DNA of 64,000 nucleotides from Pedobacter aquatilis (GCF_030409415.1 NZ_JAUFPW010000012.1:248001-312000); one strand, 5' to 3'. Positions 46,916-55,322 are shown, counted from the stretch's first letter. Notes: generated by a model not told the origin, from the letters alone. Made by a program: numbers and translations.

Positions 46916-46929
46916 GTGGTATATACCAC
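46916..46929. promoter_or_regulatory. Perfect 14-bp palindrome
   Basis: GTGGTATATACCAC lies 12 bp after the resolvase-fold gene and 55 bp before the 53-residue gene. It could be an operator or part of a recombination site. Confidence 0.35.
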
Positions 46930-46984
46930 AATGGGGCAAATAAAGTAAACCAATCTTTTAATTATTGTACCAAAACAAGGTACA

Positions 46985-47146
46985 ATGAAAACGAGGTTGA
47001 ATGAAAAAAGGAACATTACCCCAAGACAGGCCGTTGAGATACTCAAAAAGAAAGGGGTGGAAGTATCAGAAGAAAAAGCTAGCAAGATACTCGATACGAT
47101 GTATTTTCTAGCTGGGCTGATTGTAGAACAGAATTTTAAAAAGTGA
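46985..47146 (+). CDS. 53-residue protein coupled to the large serine recombinase
   Basis: A short gene of 53 codons. It begins MKTRLNEKRNITPRQAVEIL, continues KKKGVEVSEEKASKILDTMY and ends FLAGLIVEQNFKK. It is basic and helical, with a helix-turn-helix-like spacing (TPRQAVEILKKKGVEVSEE). Its TGA overlaps the GTG start of the recombinase (GTGA at 47143-47146), so the two are translationally coupled. The coupling and codon use argue that it is expressed. It may be a small DNA-binding or excision factor; no family was recognised. Confidence 0.6.
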   Translation: MKTRLNEKRNITPRQAVEILKKKGVEVSEEKASKILDTMYFLAGLIVEQNFKK

Positions 47147-48639
47147 AGATAGCAGATTTATATATTAGGGTAAGTACCGATGAACAGGCGGACAAGGGAT
47201 ATTCACAAAGGAATCAAAACGAAGTGCTGACTAGATATTGCGAGATCAATGGCATTACTGTACGTAGACGGATATATGAAGACCATTCGGCAAAGACTTT
47301 TAACCGCCCACAATGGCAGAAACTGTTGACCGACCTTAGAAACTCCAAAAAAGACAGGCCAGACCTTATTCTCTTTACAAAATGGGACAGGTTCAGCAGA
47401 AATGCGCCTGATGCCTACCAGATGATTGCCACTCTAAAGGGTTTTGGTATTGAACCGCAGGCGATGGAACAGCCTTTGGATATGTCCGTGCCAGAGAACA
47501 AGATGATGCTAGCCATTTACCTTACTGCGCCCGAAATCGAAAACGACCGTAGGGCGTTAAATATATTTTATGGAATGAGGCGGGCAAAAAAGGAAGGGCG
47601 TTGGATGGCAACTGCACCAATAGGATATGCGAATAAAACAAGGGAAAACGGAACCAAATATATAGCGCCCAAAGAACCCGAAGCATCAATCTTGAAATGG
47701 GCTTTTACAGAACTTGCAAAGGGAAAATATACCGTTTCGCAAATTTACTTTCAAGCGAAGGAGGCGGGGCTTGGATGTTCCTTGAACAGGTTTTTTGTGG
47801 CTATTAGAAATCCGGTCTACTGCGGAATTCTTATCATTCCAAAGTTTAAGGAAGAGGAGCAATATTTTGTAAAGGCTACGCACGAGCCTATCATATCGGA
47901 ATCTCTATTCTATGAGGTACAGGATAGGTTGGATGGGAAAACAAAATCAATCAAGGCGAAAGTTGTCGCTCCCGACAAATTGCCATTGAGAGGTTTTATT
48001 GACTGCTCACGATGCACCAGAACATTATGTGGAAGCGCATCAAAGTGTCGTAAAGCCCATTACCATTATTATCATTGCAGTTCAAAATGTGGATGCAGGT
48101 ACAAGGCTGACGAAGTGAATATCTCTTTCCTAAAAGAACTTACGAGTTATGTTATCAATCCCGATTATGCCGAACTTTTTAAAGAAGTCATCAAGGATAA
48201 GTATTTCGACCTTGCGGGTGATAGAGGAAAAGACAGAAATAATTATATCAAACAGATTACCGATGAACATAACAGGATTACCAAGGCTCGGGAGTTATTG
48301 CTGATTGGAGATATGGATGGTGTCGATTTCAAGGCTATAAAATCAGAGTCCGAACAGAGGATTTTGGTACTTGAGGCCAAACTGGAAACTTTGAGAAATG
48401 CTGCCTTTATTGATTACAATGCTGTAAAAATACTGTTGGATGATGCAATAGTCACCTTGACCAAGATAAATACAATATTATGTAAATCAGATGTTTCCGA
48501 ACAAAGAAAGCTGATTGGTTCGATGTTCCCCGAAAAATTCACTTTTGAGACCCTACAACATCGAACCGCTAAAATTGGAGAAACCTACGAAGATATATAC
48601 TTGACAAACAGATATTTAGAGGGTAAAAAAACGGGGTAA
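47143..48639 (+). CDS. Large serine recombinase
   Basis: 498 residues from a GTG start. Domains: catalytic resolvase domain with Ser11 in LYIRVSTDEQADKG and LFTKWDRFSRNAPDAYQMIA; recombinase domain (about 150-260, RRAKKEGRWMATAPIGYANK); zinc-ribbon (CSRCTRTLCGSASKC and YHCSSKCGCRY, about 285-325); a coiled-coil segment; and a C-terminal FPEKFTFE region. This is the full architecture of an integrase for an integrative element. It is the last gene of the three-gene cluster and is followed 27 bp later by a tRNA 3'-end fragment. Confidence 0.9.
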   Translation: MKIADLYIRVSTDEQADKGYSQRNQNEVLTRYCEINGITVRRRIYEDHSAKTFNRPQWQKLLTDLRNSKKDRPDLILFTKWDRFSRNAPDAYQMIATLKGFGIEPQAMEQPLDMSVPENKMMLAIYLTAPEIENDRRALNIFYGMRRAKKEGRWMATAPIGYANKTRENGTKYIAPKEPEASILKWAFTELAKGKYTVSQIYFQAKEAGLGCSLNRFFVAIRNPVYCGILIIPKFKEEEQYFVKATHEPIISESLFYEVQDRLDGKTKSIKAKVVAPDKLPLRGFIDCSRCTRTLCGSASKCRKAHYHYYHCSSKCGCRYKADEVNISFLKELTSYVINPDYAELFKEVIKDKYFDLAGDRGKDRNNYIKQITDEHNRITKARELLLIGDMDGVDFKAIKSESEQRILVLEAKLETLRNAAFIDYNAVKILLDDAIVTLTKINTILCKSDVSEQRKLIGSMFPEKFTFETLQHRTAKIGETYEDIYLTNRYLEGKKTG

Positions 48640-48666
48640 AAGAAACTAAATTTCAATTACCCCGTA

Positions 48667-48690
48667 TGGTGGTCCCGCTGGGATTCGAAC
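48667..48690 (-). other. tRNA 3'-end fragment (candidate att site of the complete recombinase)
   Basis: Read on the minus strand this is GTTCGAATCCC followed by AGCGGGACCACCA: T-loop TTCGAAT, T-stem 3' half, acceptor 3' strand CGGGACC and A-CCA. Nothing upstream folds as the rest of a tRNA. The CCA end faces the recombinase gene, as expected for an integration end in a tRNA 3' part. Confidence 0.55.
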
Positions 48691-48962
48691 ATAGTCCGAA
48701 TGCGTGCGTTTAATCAATATTCATGGGGCTTTAGGTTCGATACTCACCTAGCGACTCACCGCTTTTTTGTGTCTTTTTATTGCAAATGCTATACTGTAAA
48801 AGTAACTTTTTATTTTTGAATTTTGAAGCAATATCTTAATGTTTATCTAAAAAAGATTTCTACGATTTATAGGATTAAGTAATTAAAAATTCATTTTTCT
48901 GTAGTTTACAATGTTCCCTGCTGAATAATTTTCATCAGTTGAATATTGTAGTCAATTTTTGC

Positions 48963-48990
48963 AAGGGTTCGAGCCCCATCATCCACCCCA
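48963..48990 (+). other. tRNA 3'-end fragment (candidate att site of the decayed recombinase)
   Basis: Plus strand AAGGGTTCGAGCCCCAT followed by CATCCACCCCA: T-loop TTCGAGC with G-C stem, acceptor 3' strand CATCCAC, C and CCA. The 5' part of a tRNA is absent. The CCA end faces the decayed recombinase remnant at 49008, mirroring the arrangement at 48667. Confidence 0.5.
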
Positions 48991-49007
48991 GAGCGGTCAA
49001 AGGCTTT

Positions 49008-49583
49008 TCAAGAAGTTTTTGGTCGCATTTTTTTTGCTCGTAACTCTTTGTTCTTCAGGTAAATAAGTTTGGCCACTCTGTTGACTTTCAGGGTTCGACA
49101 TCTCCCTTCAGAAAAAGTCAACTTTTCTGGGAAAAAAGTGCCAATTAAGAGCCTTTTTGCATCAATATTACATATCTCAAAAAGTTTATCAAGTTCGCAA
49201 AGTAGCCTTACAGCTTTCTCAGCAAGGTTTTTGACCTGATTTGGTGTTGATTTCTGTACGTTCAGGTATCTTAAGTGACACTCCAAGCTTACAACTGTCG
49301 AACCCACCTCTTCTTTGACCTTCCGATGCTCCGCCGGAGTGATCTCTCCATCCAGCATCAATTCCCTTGCACGCTCGATTTTTTGGTTCGATTTGGCTAT
49401 TTTTTCACGTATCTGAAAAACATATCTTTTGTTTTCGGCAACCTGGTCATTATAGGCATCGACGATGCTCTTGACAAAAAGCTGTGGATACCCCGGTCTG
49501 GGGATATACTGCATGAGCTCATAAAGGAAAGCCGCGTTGACATCCAGTGCGCGGTGGCGGACGCTGCTTCAATACTGAAAGGA
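49008..49583 (-). pseudogene. 3' remnant of a second large serine recombinase
   Basis: The ATG frame is 49008-49514, but the same frame is coding-like to about 49583 (VRHRALDVNAAFLYELMQYI), just inside a stop. The sequence matches the end of the recombinase at 47143: RALDVNAAFLYEL corresponds to KADEVNISFLKEL, KIERARELMLDGEI to RITKARELLLIGDM, and LLIGTFFPEKLTF to KLIGSMFPEKFTF. Only the end of the zinc-ribbon, the coiled coil and the C-terminus remain. The catalytic half is gone, with an IS element beginning about 58 bp beyond the break. Confidence 0.75.
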
Positions 49584-49640
49584 ACTCAAAGATAATCCTG
49601 TTTTTTAATACCAGAATTTCAGTTAATATTTAATGATTAT

Positions 49641-51453
49641 AAAGAGCCTGTATCATAAATAACATGATCAGGCTCTTTTCTTTTGTTTTCTTTTTCCATT
49701 GATTATCAAATTTTTAGTTTTTTCGCTTTTTTATTTGATTTAAATGTCTGATTTCCATATATTTAAGCAACAAAAGAAAGCTAAACATGTCAGGCAAAAA
49801 ACCTGTTTTCAAACCCTATGACCAAAACCAGCTCATGGCTTTTCCGCCCACCTTTGATGAGCTGATACCCGAAGACCATACGGTTCGGATAGTAAACAAG
49901 GTCATCGATGCAATCAATGTTGAGCCGCTCCTGGAGTCTTATCATATCCGGGGAGCCTCCAACTATCATCCAATATTATTACTTAAAGTACTGGTTTACG
50001 GTTATGTTACCAATACCTATTCGAGCCGCAAACTCGCTGAAGCCTGCAGGGAACGTGTACCTTTCATGTGGCTGAGTTCGATGAGCAAACCTGATCACAA
50101 TACCATAAACCGTTTTCGTGGTGTCAGGCTTAAACACGCCTTGAGAGCGGTATTCGAGGAAGTAGTAAAATACCTTGCCGATGAAGGCCTTCTTAGCATA
50201 GAAGAGGTTTATACCGATGGTACCAAGATTGAAGCGAGTGCCAATAAATACACTTTTGTCTGGAAGAAAGCCATTCAGACCAATAAAGCAAAGATGCAAA
50301 AACAGCTTGCTGAAATCTGGGACTATGCGCAGAGTGTTGCAACCGTTGAAGACATCCTCCCTGAGCCGCCTACAGCAAAAACAGTTAGCAGCGAAAGCGT
50401 AAAAAAAGCTGTAGAGAAAATCAATGAAGTGCTTGGTGGTAAAGATAACATAGATAAAAAGATCAGGGGAAAAGTAAACTACGTTACCAAAAACTACCCT
50501 GTTGCTATCCAGAAATACGAGGAACAGGAAGCCATCCTGGGTGAGCGCAACAGCTACAGCAAGACCGATACGGATGCCACCTTTATGCGCTTAAAGGAAG
50601 ACCACATGCTTAACGGCCAGTTAAAGCCTGCCTACAATGTCCAGATATCCACCTCAAACCAGTTTATTGTAAACTATACCATTCACCCAAATCCAACTGA
50701 CACCCTTACCTTAAAAACACATATTGAACAACATGAGAAAAGCTTTGGGAAAGCACCCGAAGTCCTTACCGCTGATGCAGGCTATGGTTCTCAGGAAAAC
50801 TATGAACTACTTGAGAGAAAAGAAATAAAAGCTTATGTAAAATATAACATGTTCGATAAGGAACAGGATAAAAATTACGATAGCAAACGACCATTTTCAG
50901 TAAGCAACCTTTATTACAATGAACAGCAGGATGCTTATATCTGCCCGATGGGACAGCCGATGGAGTATAAAGGGGATGCCAAAAGGACTACAGCAAGTGG
51001 TTTTGAACAGATCATGAGAAAATACGAGGCAAAAAACTGCATGCGCTGCCCACTTAATGGAGCCTGCCACAAGTCAGCAGGAAACAGAATTGTCGAGGTA
51101 AACACAGGACTAAGAACGCTTAAACAAAAAGCATTTGAAATGCTTAACAGCGAGGAAGGGATAAGGCACCGTAAGAAACGGTGTTACGATGTCGAACCGG
51201 TCTTCGCGAATATCAAACAGAACCATCGGTTCCGCCGCTTCATGCTTCGTGGAAAGGAAAAAGTAGAAATAGAATGGGGTTTATTGGCAATTGCACAGAA
51301 CTTAAGGAAAAAAGCAGCCTAAAAAGGCTGTTTTCATTTTTTAAACTCAGGTAGTTAACTTAAATCCCACTTCTAACGGTCAGCATATGACCACCACCAA
51401 GAACATAAAAAAAGAGGGTAATCATCTTTTTTTAAAAATGATACACCCTCTTT
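49641..51453 (+). mobile_element. IS1182-type insertion sequence
   Basis: About 1.81 kb bounded by terminal inverted repeats: AAAGAGCCTGTATCAT at 49641 and, on the other strand, AAAGAGGGTGTATCAT ending at 51453 (14 of 16 bases match). Each end is itself part of a hairpin (CAGGCTCTTT closes the left one, ACCCTCTTT the right). A single transposase gene lies inside. No clear target duplication is visible at the flanks (TTAT and AATT). Confidence 0.75.
49787..51322 (+). CDS. IS1182-family transposase
   Basis: 511 residues. The N-terminal DUF772-type domain contains NYHPILLLKVLVYGYVTNTY and SSMSKPDHNTINRFRG; the DDE catalytic domain follows. The three acidic residues are likely the Asp in VYTDGTKIEA, the Asp in LTADAGYGSQENYE and the Glu in DVEPVFANIKQNHRFRRF. 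A zinc-finger-like CMRCPLNGACHKS precedes the last, and EIEWGLLAIAQNLRK closes the protein. Uninterrupted and of full length, so probably active. A CAGCCT...AGGCTG hairpin followed by T lies on its stop codon. Confidence 0.9.
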   Translation: MSGKKPVFKPYDQNQLMAFPPTFDELIPEDHTVRIVNKVIDAINVEPLLESYHIRGASNYHPILLLKVLVYGYVTNTYSSRKLAEACRERVPFMWLSSMSKPDHNTINRFRGVRLKHALRAVFEEVVKYLADEGLLSIEEVYTDGTKIEASANKYTFVWKKAIQTNKAKMQKQLAEIWDYAQSVATVEDILPEPPTAKTVSSESVKKAVEKINEVLGGKDNIDKKIRGKVNYVTKNYPVAIQKYEEQEAILGERNSYSKTDTDATFMRLKEDHMLNGQLKPAYNVQISTSNQFIVNYTIHPNPTDTLTLKTHIEQHEKSFGKAPEVLTADAGYGSQENYELLERKEIKAYVKYNMFDKEQDKNYDSKRPFSVSNLYYNEQQDAYICPMGQPMEYKGDAKRTTASGFEQIMRKYEAKNCMRCPLNGACHKSAGNRIVEVNTGLRTLKQKAFEMLNSEEGIRHRKKRCYDVEPVFANIKQNHRFRRFMLRGKEKVEIEWGLLAIAQNLRKKAA

Positions 51454-51466
51454 AATTTCCAAAGCG

Positions 51467-51985
51467 ATGAACATCGAAAAACTATTTTCCATCCGCGCCT
51501 ATGATGGCCAACGGGAACTGAAACTTGCGTTAGAGCAATTCCTGGAAATCATTAAATCCCAGTCCAGCTTCCAGACCAGACTATTCTAGGACCAGGAACA
51601 GATCATCAAAAAACTCACCAGCGGCACCTGCATTTTCATCATGCTCGGCAACGAAATCTGCGGGCTCGTGGATTACCATGTACAGCCGCTGCCCTGGAAT
51701 AGCATTTCCCATCCCAAAAACCACAACAGCAAAACCGTCTTCATCAGCGATTTCATCATCCATCCCCGCTTCCGCAGGATAGGACTGGCTACCATGCTCC
51801 TGGGCATAGTGAAAAACTATTCCAGGTACCTGGGCAAAATGACCATCCGCACCGCCATCAGTCGCGAAGACCCGGTCTTGCTCCAGTTTTTTGAGACCAT
51901 GGGTTTCGTTCCTGGCGGCATTCCCTGGCGTACAGACGAGCATATATACGAATTTAGATTATGTGGGAGATTGCGGAAAGATTGA
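51467..51985 (+). pseudogene. GNAT acetyltransferase interrupted by an in-frame stop
   Basis: Starting at ATG 51467, 40 codons (MNIEKLFSIRAYDGQRELKL...FQTRLF) run into TAG at 51587-51589. The same frame then continues without shift for 131 codons to TGA 51985 and contains the GNAT acetyl-CoA loop: VFISDFIIHPRFRRIGLATM then LLGIVKNYSRYLGKM. A single base change therefore splits an otherwise intact gene. An internal ATG at 51641 could yield a shorter protein that still carries the acetyl-CoA loop. The gene begins 13 bp after the IS end, so its promoter was probably replaced. Confidence 0.7.
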
Positions 51986-52048
51986 GGCTAGTCCGAACAG
52001 CCCATCAAAGAATCCCTGCGACCGTCCTAGCTTAGCATCCAGATAACC

Positions 52049-52561
52049 TTATTCTATTGCCCATTTCTCGATTCGAAGCCGCATTTCCTTCTGCAGTTCA
52101 GGGCTATGCTGGTATATGATGTCAGAAGACATCAGCGATTGTAGCTTCTTGATTGCAATTCCGGGCGAAATGATACCCGCCTCCACCAGGCGGTCGAATA
52201 TCCAGAGCATACCATGGTATTCAATGCTGTTTTTCTTGCTAAAATTCCGGACCATCTTATCACTGCTCAACACCATAGCCTGCTGTTTTTCGGCAATAAA
52301 GAGCACCGTTTTATCCGCATTGGAAAGCCCGCGCGGATAAGGTTGCGCTTGCATGAATAGCCTATCGGATTCACTTATAGAATGCACAAAAAGCTTTCCA
52401 ACAGATTGGAAAGCTTTTAAGACACGTTGCTGTTCAGCATAGAGTTCATTGATCACATCCACGGATGTGTGTATTTCCAGATCGAGCTTAAAAAAGCCCT
52501 CATTGAGCTCTAGATCATAAAGCTCAATAAAAATACAGGCATCCGTGACCGCTAACTTCAT
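52049..52561 (-). CDS. PIN-like domain protein
   Basis: 170 residues. The order of acidic positions fits a PIN-type nuclease: Asp7 in LAVTDACIFIELYD, Glu in VDVINELYAEQ, Asp in GLSNADKTVLFIAEK and Asp in MVLSSDKMVRNFSKK. A helical C-terminal tail (SPGIAIKKLQSLMSSDIIY) follows. Its start overlaps the XRE-ImmA stop by 4 bp, so the two are coupled. PIN proteins in such pairs are usually RNA-cleaving toxins. Here the pair is divergent from CBASS, so a role inside the defence response is possible. Confidence 0.72.
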   Translation of the reverse strand: MKLAVTDACIFIELYDLELNEGFFKLDLEIHTSVDVINELYAEQQRVLKAFQSVGKLFVHSISESDRLFMQAQPYPRGLSNADKTVLFIAEKQQAMVLSSDKMVRNFSKKNSIEYHGMLWIFDRLVEAGIISPGIAIKKLQSLMSSDIIYQHSPELQKEMRLRIEKWAIE

Positions 52562-53619
52562 ACCACAGCAAGGACATTGGATTTAAACTCCGCGAGTTTC
52601 ATATTATATAAGGCGGCAGCCTTGGTCACCGAAATCAATTCCTCCCCGAGTGCCCTAAACAGTAGCTGTTCAAAACGATTTGACTTTTCGGCAGAACTGA
52701 AATCAAAGGGTTCGTCCACCTGCCAGTTCATCTGCTTGATGTAAGTAAAAAACTCATCGCAGTAACGGTTGGAGATAATCCCGGTCGCCCGTGCGCGCAT
52801 CACCGTAGCTTGGATAGATATTCCGTACTCTTGCTTCAATACACCCAGTTCCTGGATCAAAAGCTTGTTCCTCTTTACCCCGAGCTCTTTTCTGATCAAC
52901 TCTGTAGGGAAAAGCATGGCCCCGGCAAAATGGTTGCACAGCGTTTCCTTTCTCTTCAGCGGCATATCTGGGGAGAGCGACATGAGTAAATGCCCAAGTT
53001 CGTGCATCACCGTAAAGCGCTTGCGGTCATCTTTTTTAACCCTGCTGATATTCACCGCAATCACCGGAACCTTTCCGTTGACCAAGGTCTGCATCCCGTC
53101 AAAGCCCAGGTCCGCCTCGAATTCCACCACCTTGATGTGATTATCTTCCAGCAACTCTACGGTATTGGAAATTGGGTCCATGCCCAGCTTCCAGCTTATG
53201 CGCACCTGGTCGGCAGCTTCTTCGGCCTGGGCGGGGGTATCGACAACACCGAAATTGGCCAACGGGTTTTTAAACTCATAAGCCAGGCCGATGATCTTCT
53301 CAAGCTCCAGATAGCGCGACAAAAAATCCTTGGTCTGTTCGATGATCCGGTTTTCCTCCTTCGCCGGCAGTTTATCAAGCTTACGAAATTCGATTTCACC
53401 CAACTTCACTTCCACATCTGTAAAGAAAAAGTCAGGGCGCACATTGAGCACATCGCATAAATAACCGATCATCTCACTATTGGGTACCACTTCCCCCTTC
53501 TCATACTTATGTAAGGCTTGCCGGCTGATCCGATTATCGAGTTCATCGGCAAGTTCCTGAAGGGAGAGTCCACTGAGCAACCGGGCAGAGCGGAATCTTT
53601 CAGAGAATAGAGTGTTCAT
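52558..53619 (-). CDS. XRE helix-turn-helix / ImmA-IrrE metallopeptidase fusion
   Basis: 353 residues. Residues about 8-65 are an XRE-type helix-turn-helix (RLLSGLSLQELADELDNRIS, RQALHKYEKGEVVPNSEMIG). Residues about 130-240 are the COG2856 metallopeptidase with HELGH at 206-210 and a third-ligand Glu near 225 (RKETLCNHFAGAMLFPTEL). CBASS loci often carry separate repressor CapH and metallopeptidase CapP genes, in which CapP cleaves CapH after DNA damage. This single chain combines both functions and faces the CD-NTase gene across paired TTGAC repeats. It is therefore a likely self-cleaving or self-relieving regulator of CBASS and of the PIN gene; that is inference. Confidence 0.82.
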   Translation of the reverse strand: MNTLFSERFRSARLLSGLSLQELADELDNRISRQALHKYEKGEVVPNSEMIGYLCDVLNVRPDFFFTDVEVKLGEIEFRKLDKLPAKEENRIIEQTKDFLSRYLELEKIIGLAYEFKNPLANFGVVDTPAQAEEAADQVRISWKLGMDPISNTVELLEDNHIKVVEFEADLGFDGMQTLVNGKVPVIAVNISRVKKDDRKRFTVMHELGHLLMSLSPDMPLKRKETLCNHFAGAMLFPTELIRKELGVKRNKLLIQELGVLKQEYGISIQATVMRARATGIISNRYCDEFFTYIKQMNWQVDEPFDFSSAEKSNRFEQLLFRALGEELISVTKAAALYNMKLAEFKSNVLAVV

Positions 53620-53643
53620 AGGAGTTCTGGACGTTTTGGGTTA

Positions 53644-53794
53644 CAAACATATATTTTTTTTGACTAAATGTCAACTGCAGTTTTTCCATAGTACGGGCAT
53701 TAATCGTGCCATCAGCTGGATTTAATATAAATGTAATCAAAAATTTGAAATTATTTAGTTGACAAATGTATTTAAAAATTATATATTTGTCAAC
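53644..53794. promoter_or_regulatory. Divergent promoters of xre-immA and CBASS with inverted-repeat operators
   Basis: Rightward, TATATTTG (53782-53789) is a perfect -7 element for the CD-NTase, framed by GTTGACAAAT (53758-53767) and ATTTGTCAAC (53785-53794), a perfect 10-bp inverted repeat covering -33 and -7. Leftward, TATGTTTG (53644-53651) serves xre-immA, and TTGACTAAATGTCAA (53660-53674) covers its -33 region. The same TTGAC/GTCAA arms at both promoters suggest one repressor. Confidence 0.65.
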
Positions 53795-53835
53795 CACAAC
53801 TTCACAACTAAAACACGCCGGAGGAGGGCGGAGAG

Positions 53836-54807
53836 ATGAAACTAGATAATAAGGCACTGAGCAATTTCGTGAGCAGGATTAAGCTGAGGCGAGAAAACAT
53901 GGCCGCATACCGCGAACAGCTGACCAATCTTCGCGATAAGCTCAAAAAAAAGATAGAGGAAGATGAACGCAATGCCATCAAGGTAACCAAGTTTATCATC
54001 GCAGGATCCTATAAAAAGCATACCATCCTTCGCCGCACGGGTGACCATCCGATCGACATTGACCTCATCCTATACGTTGCGGGAGATTCGGCCCTCAAAA
54101 AAGACCTGAAAAAGCTACACGACTTCGTGTATGACTACCTCCAAAGCATTTACCCGGGAAAGGACATCGACCGTGATGTCGATATGGAAGGTAATACCAA
54201 ATCCATCAAGATCAAGTTCGTCGGCTCCGGCCTAGAGGTAGACATCGTTCCGGTGGTACCGCTGGATAGCCCTGAAGGTTACGTCTTCCAGCCTGAAAGG
54301 GGCGGTGGCGGCACCTATACCACCAGCATAGAAGGACAGCTCGCCTTCGCCAAGGCACGTTACCAGGCCAACCGTAACTACAACAAGATTGTGCGTATAC
54401 TCAAATGGTGGCGCAACCACCAGGAGCTTAAGCCCGAACTGAGTTCGTTTGCCATCGAACTTATCGTGGCCCACCTGGACATCAGCGAAGGTGTGGAGGA
54501 GAATATAGAAGAGGCCGTTATCCGTTTTTTTCGCTTCGTTAGCGATCCAGGCTTTCCTGTTATCCAGTTTAGCGGAGCGATCAACTCCGTGCCCGGTTTC
54601 CAGACACCCGTCTTCATTGCCGAGCCTACCAACAATGAGAACAATTCAGCCAGGAAGACCACTATACTGTCCTGGACAGATACAGTTGAAAAGGCCAATG
54701 ACGCCTTTGAGTCTCTAAACTATGCCGTCAGCCGCAACAATACCGGCGATACCATCGCAGAATGGAAAAGAATATTTGGTCCAACCTTTAACATAGAAGA
54801 ACTATAA
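53836..54807 (+). CDS. CBASS cyclic-oligonucleotide synthase (CD-NTase)
   Basis: 323 residues. A DNA polymerase-beta-like nucleotidyltransferase of the cGAS/DncV type: GSYKKHTILRR begins at residue 57, the metal-binding pair is D74 and D76 in HPIDIDLIL, and the third Asp is D136 in LEVDIVPVV. A helical C-terminal OAS1-like domain (NKIVRILKWWRNHQELKPEL) follows. It would be activated by the HORMA protein and make a cyclic di- or trinucleotide for the membrane effector. It is the first gene of four, its TAA overlapping the next ATG. The CD-NTase clade cannot be fixed by eye; HORMA systems usually have clade C or D. Confidence 0.88.
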   Translation: MKLDNKALSNFVSRIKLRRENMAAYREQLTNLRDKLKKKIEEDERNAIKVTKFIIAGSYKKHTILRRTGDHPIDIDLILYVAGDSALKKDLKKLHDFVYDYLQSIYPGKDIDRDVDMEGNTKSIKIKFVGSGLEVDIVPVVPLDSPEGYVFQPERGGGGTYTTSIEGQLAFAKARYQANRNYNKIVRILKWWRNHQELKPELSSFAIELIVAHLDISEGVEENIEEAVIRFFRFVSDPGFPVIQFSGAINSVPGFQTPVFIAEPTNNENNSARKTTILSWTDTVEKANDAFESLNYAVSRNNTGDTIAEWKRIFGPTFNIEEL

Positions 54808-55322
54808 TGATGAGCAGCACACAAACCAGAACCCTCACCTATACCGTAATCGATATCCGCAAGACCTTTGAGGGATTTGATGCAGACCTGAGAATGATCG
54901 CCCGCCGCACAGGCAAATGGGACACCGTCCAAGTGGATAACGTGGTCCACGATATCCTAAAGCTCGCCGAGGCCAAATACCTCTCCGCAGTCAACATAGT
55001 CCTACTCCAGGAATCCGATGGTTCAGTTGTCCGCGCTTCGAAATACACCGTTAACGAAGATGGCAAAACGCAGTCCACCCAGCGCCCCGGTGAGAACGAC
55101 TGGACCAATATCGCCTACACCAGCCTCGCCATCCTGACCGAGTATAACCTCAACTGGCTAGCACTTGGCAGCCAGGGCCAGCAGGATTTCCAGGTGGGGA
55201 ACCAGTTCAAAATCAACTGGAGCCTTTCGCAAATCGATACCACTTTCAGCCACCTCAGCAGCCAGAGCGGCCAGCTTTATGCCAGCAGCGGCTATGAACT
55301 CCAGAAAAAGAACTACAGATAA
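54807..55322 (+). CDS. CBASS HORMA-domain protein (Cap7-like)
   Basis: 171 residues, matching the bacterial HORMA family by size and pattern: TRTLTYTVIDIRKTFEGFDA, DLRMIARRTGKW, AEAKYLSAVNIVLLQESDGS, and a C-terminal safety-belt-like part SGQLYASSGYELQKKNYR. In type III CBASS a HORMA protein senses a peptide or phage structure and switches on the CD-NTase. Only one HORMA gene is present, so this is the single-HORMA subtype. Spacing to the CD-NTase (overlap) and to the AAA+ gene (12 bp) supports a fixed operon. Confidence 0.83.
   Translation: MMSSTQTRTLTYTVIDIRKTFEGFDADLRMIARRTGKWDTVQVDNVVHDILKLAEAKYLSAVNIVLLQESDGSVVRASKYTVNEDGKTQSTQRPGENDWTNIAYTSLAILTEYNLNWLALGSQGQQDFQVGNQFKINWSLSQIDTTFSHLSSQSGQLYASSGYELQKKNYR

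Noticed and set aside
48640..49010. A complete tRNA gene at the recombinase junction
   Set aside because: Only T-arm and acceptor 3' strands are present; no D-arm, anticodon arm or 5' acceptor strand can be folded.
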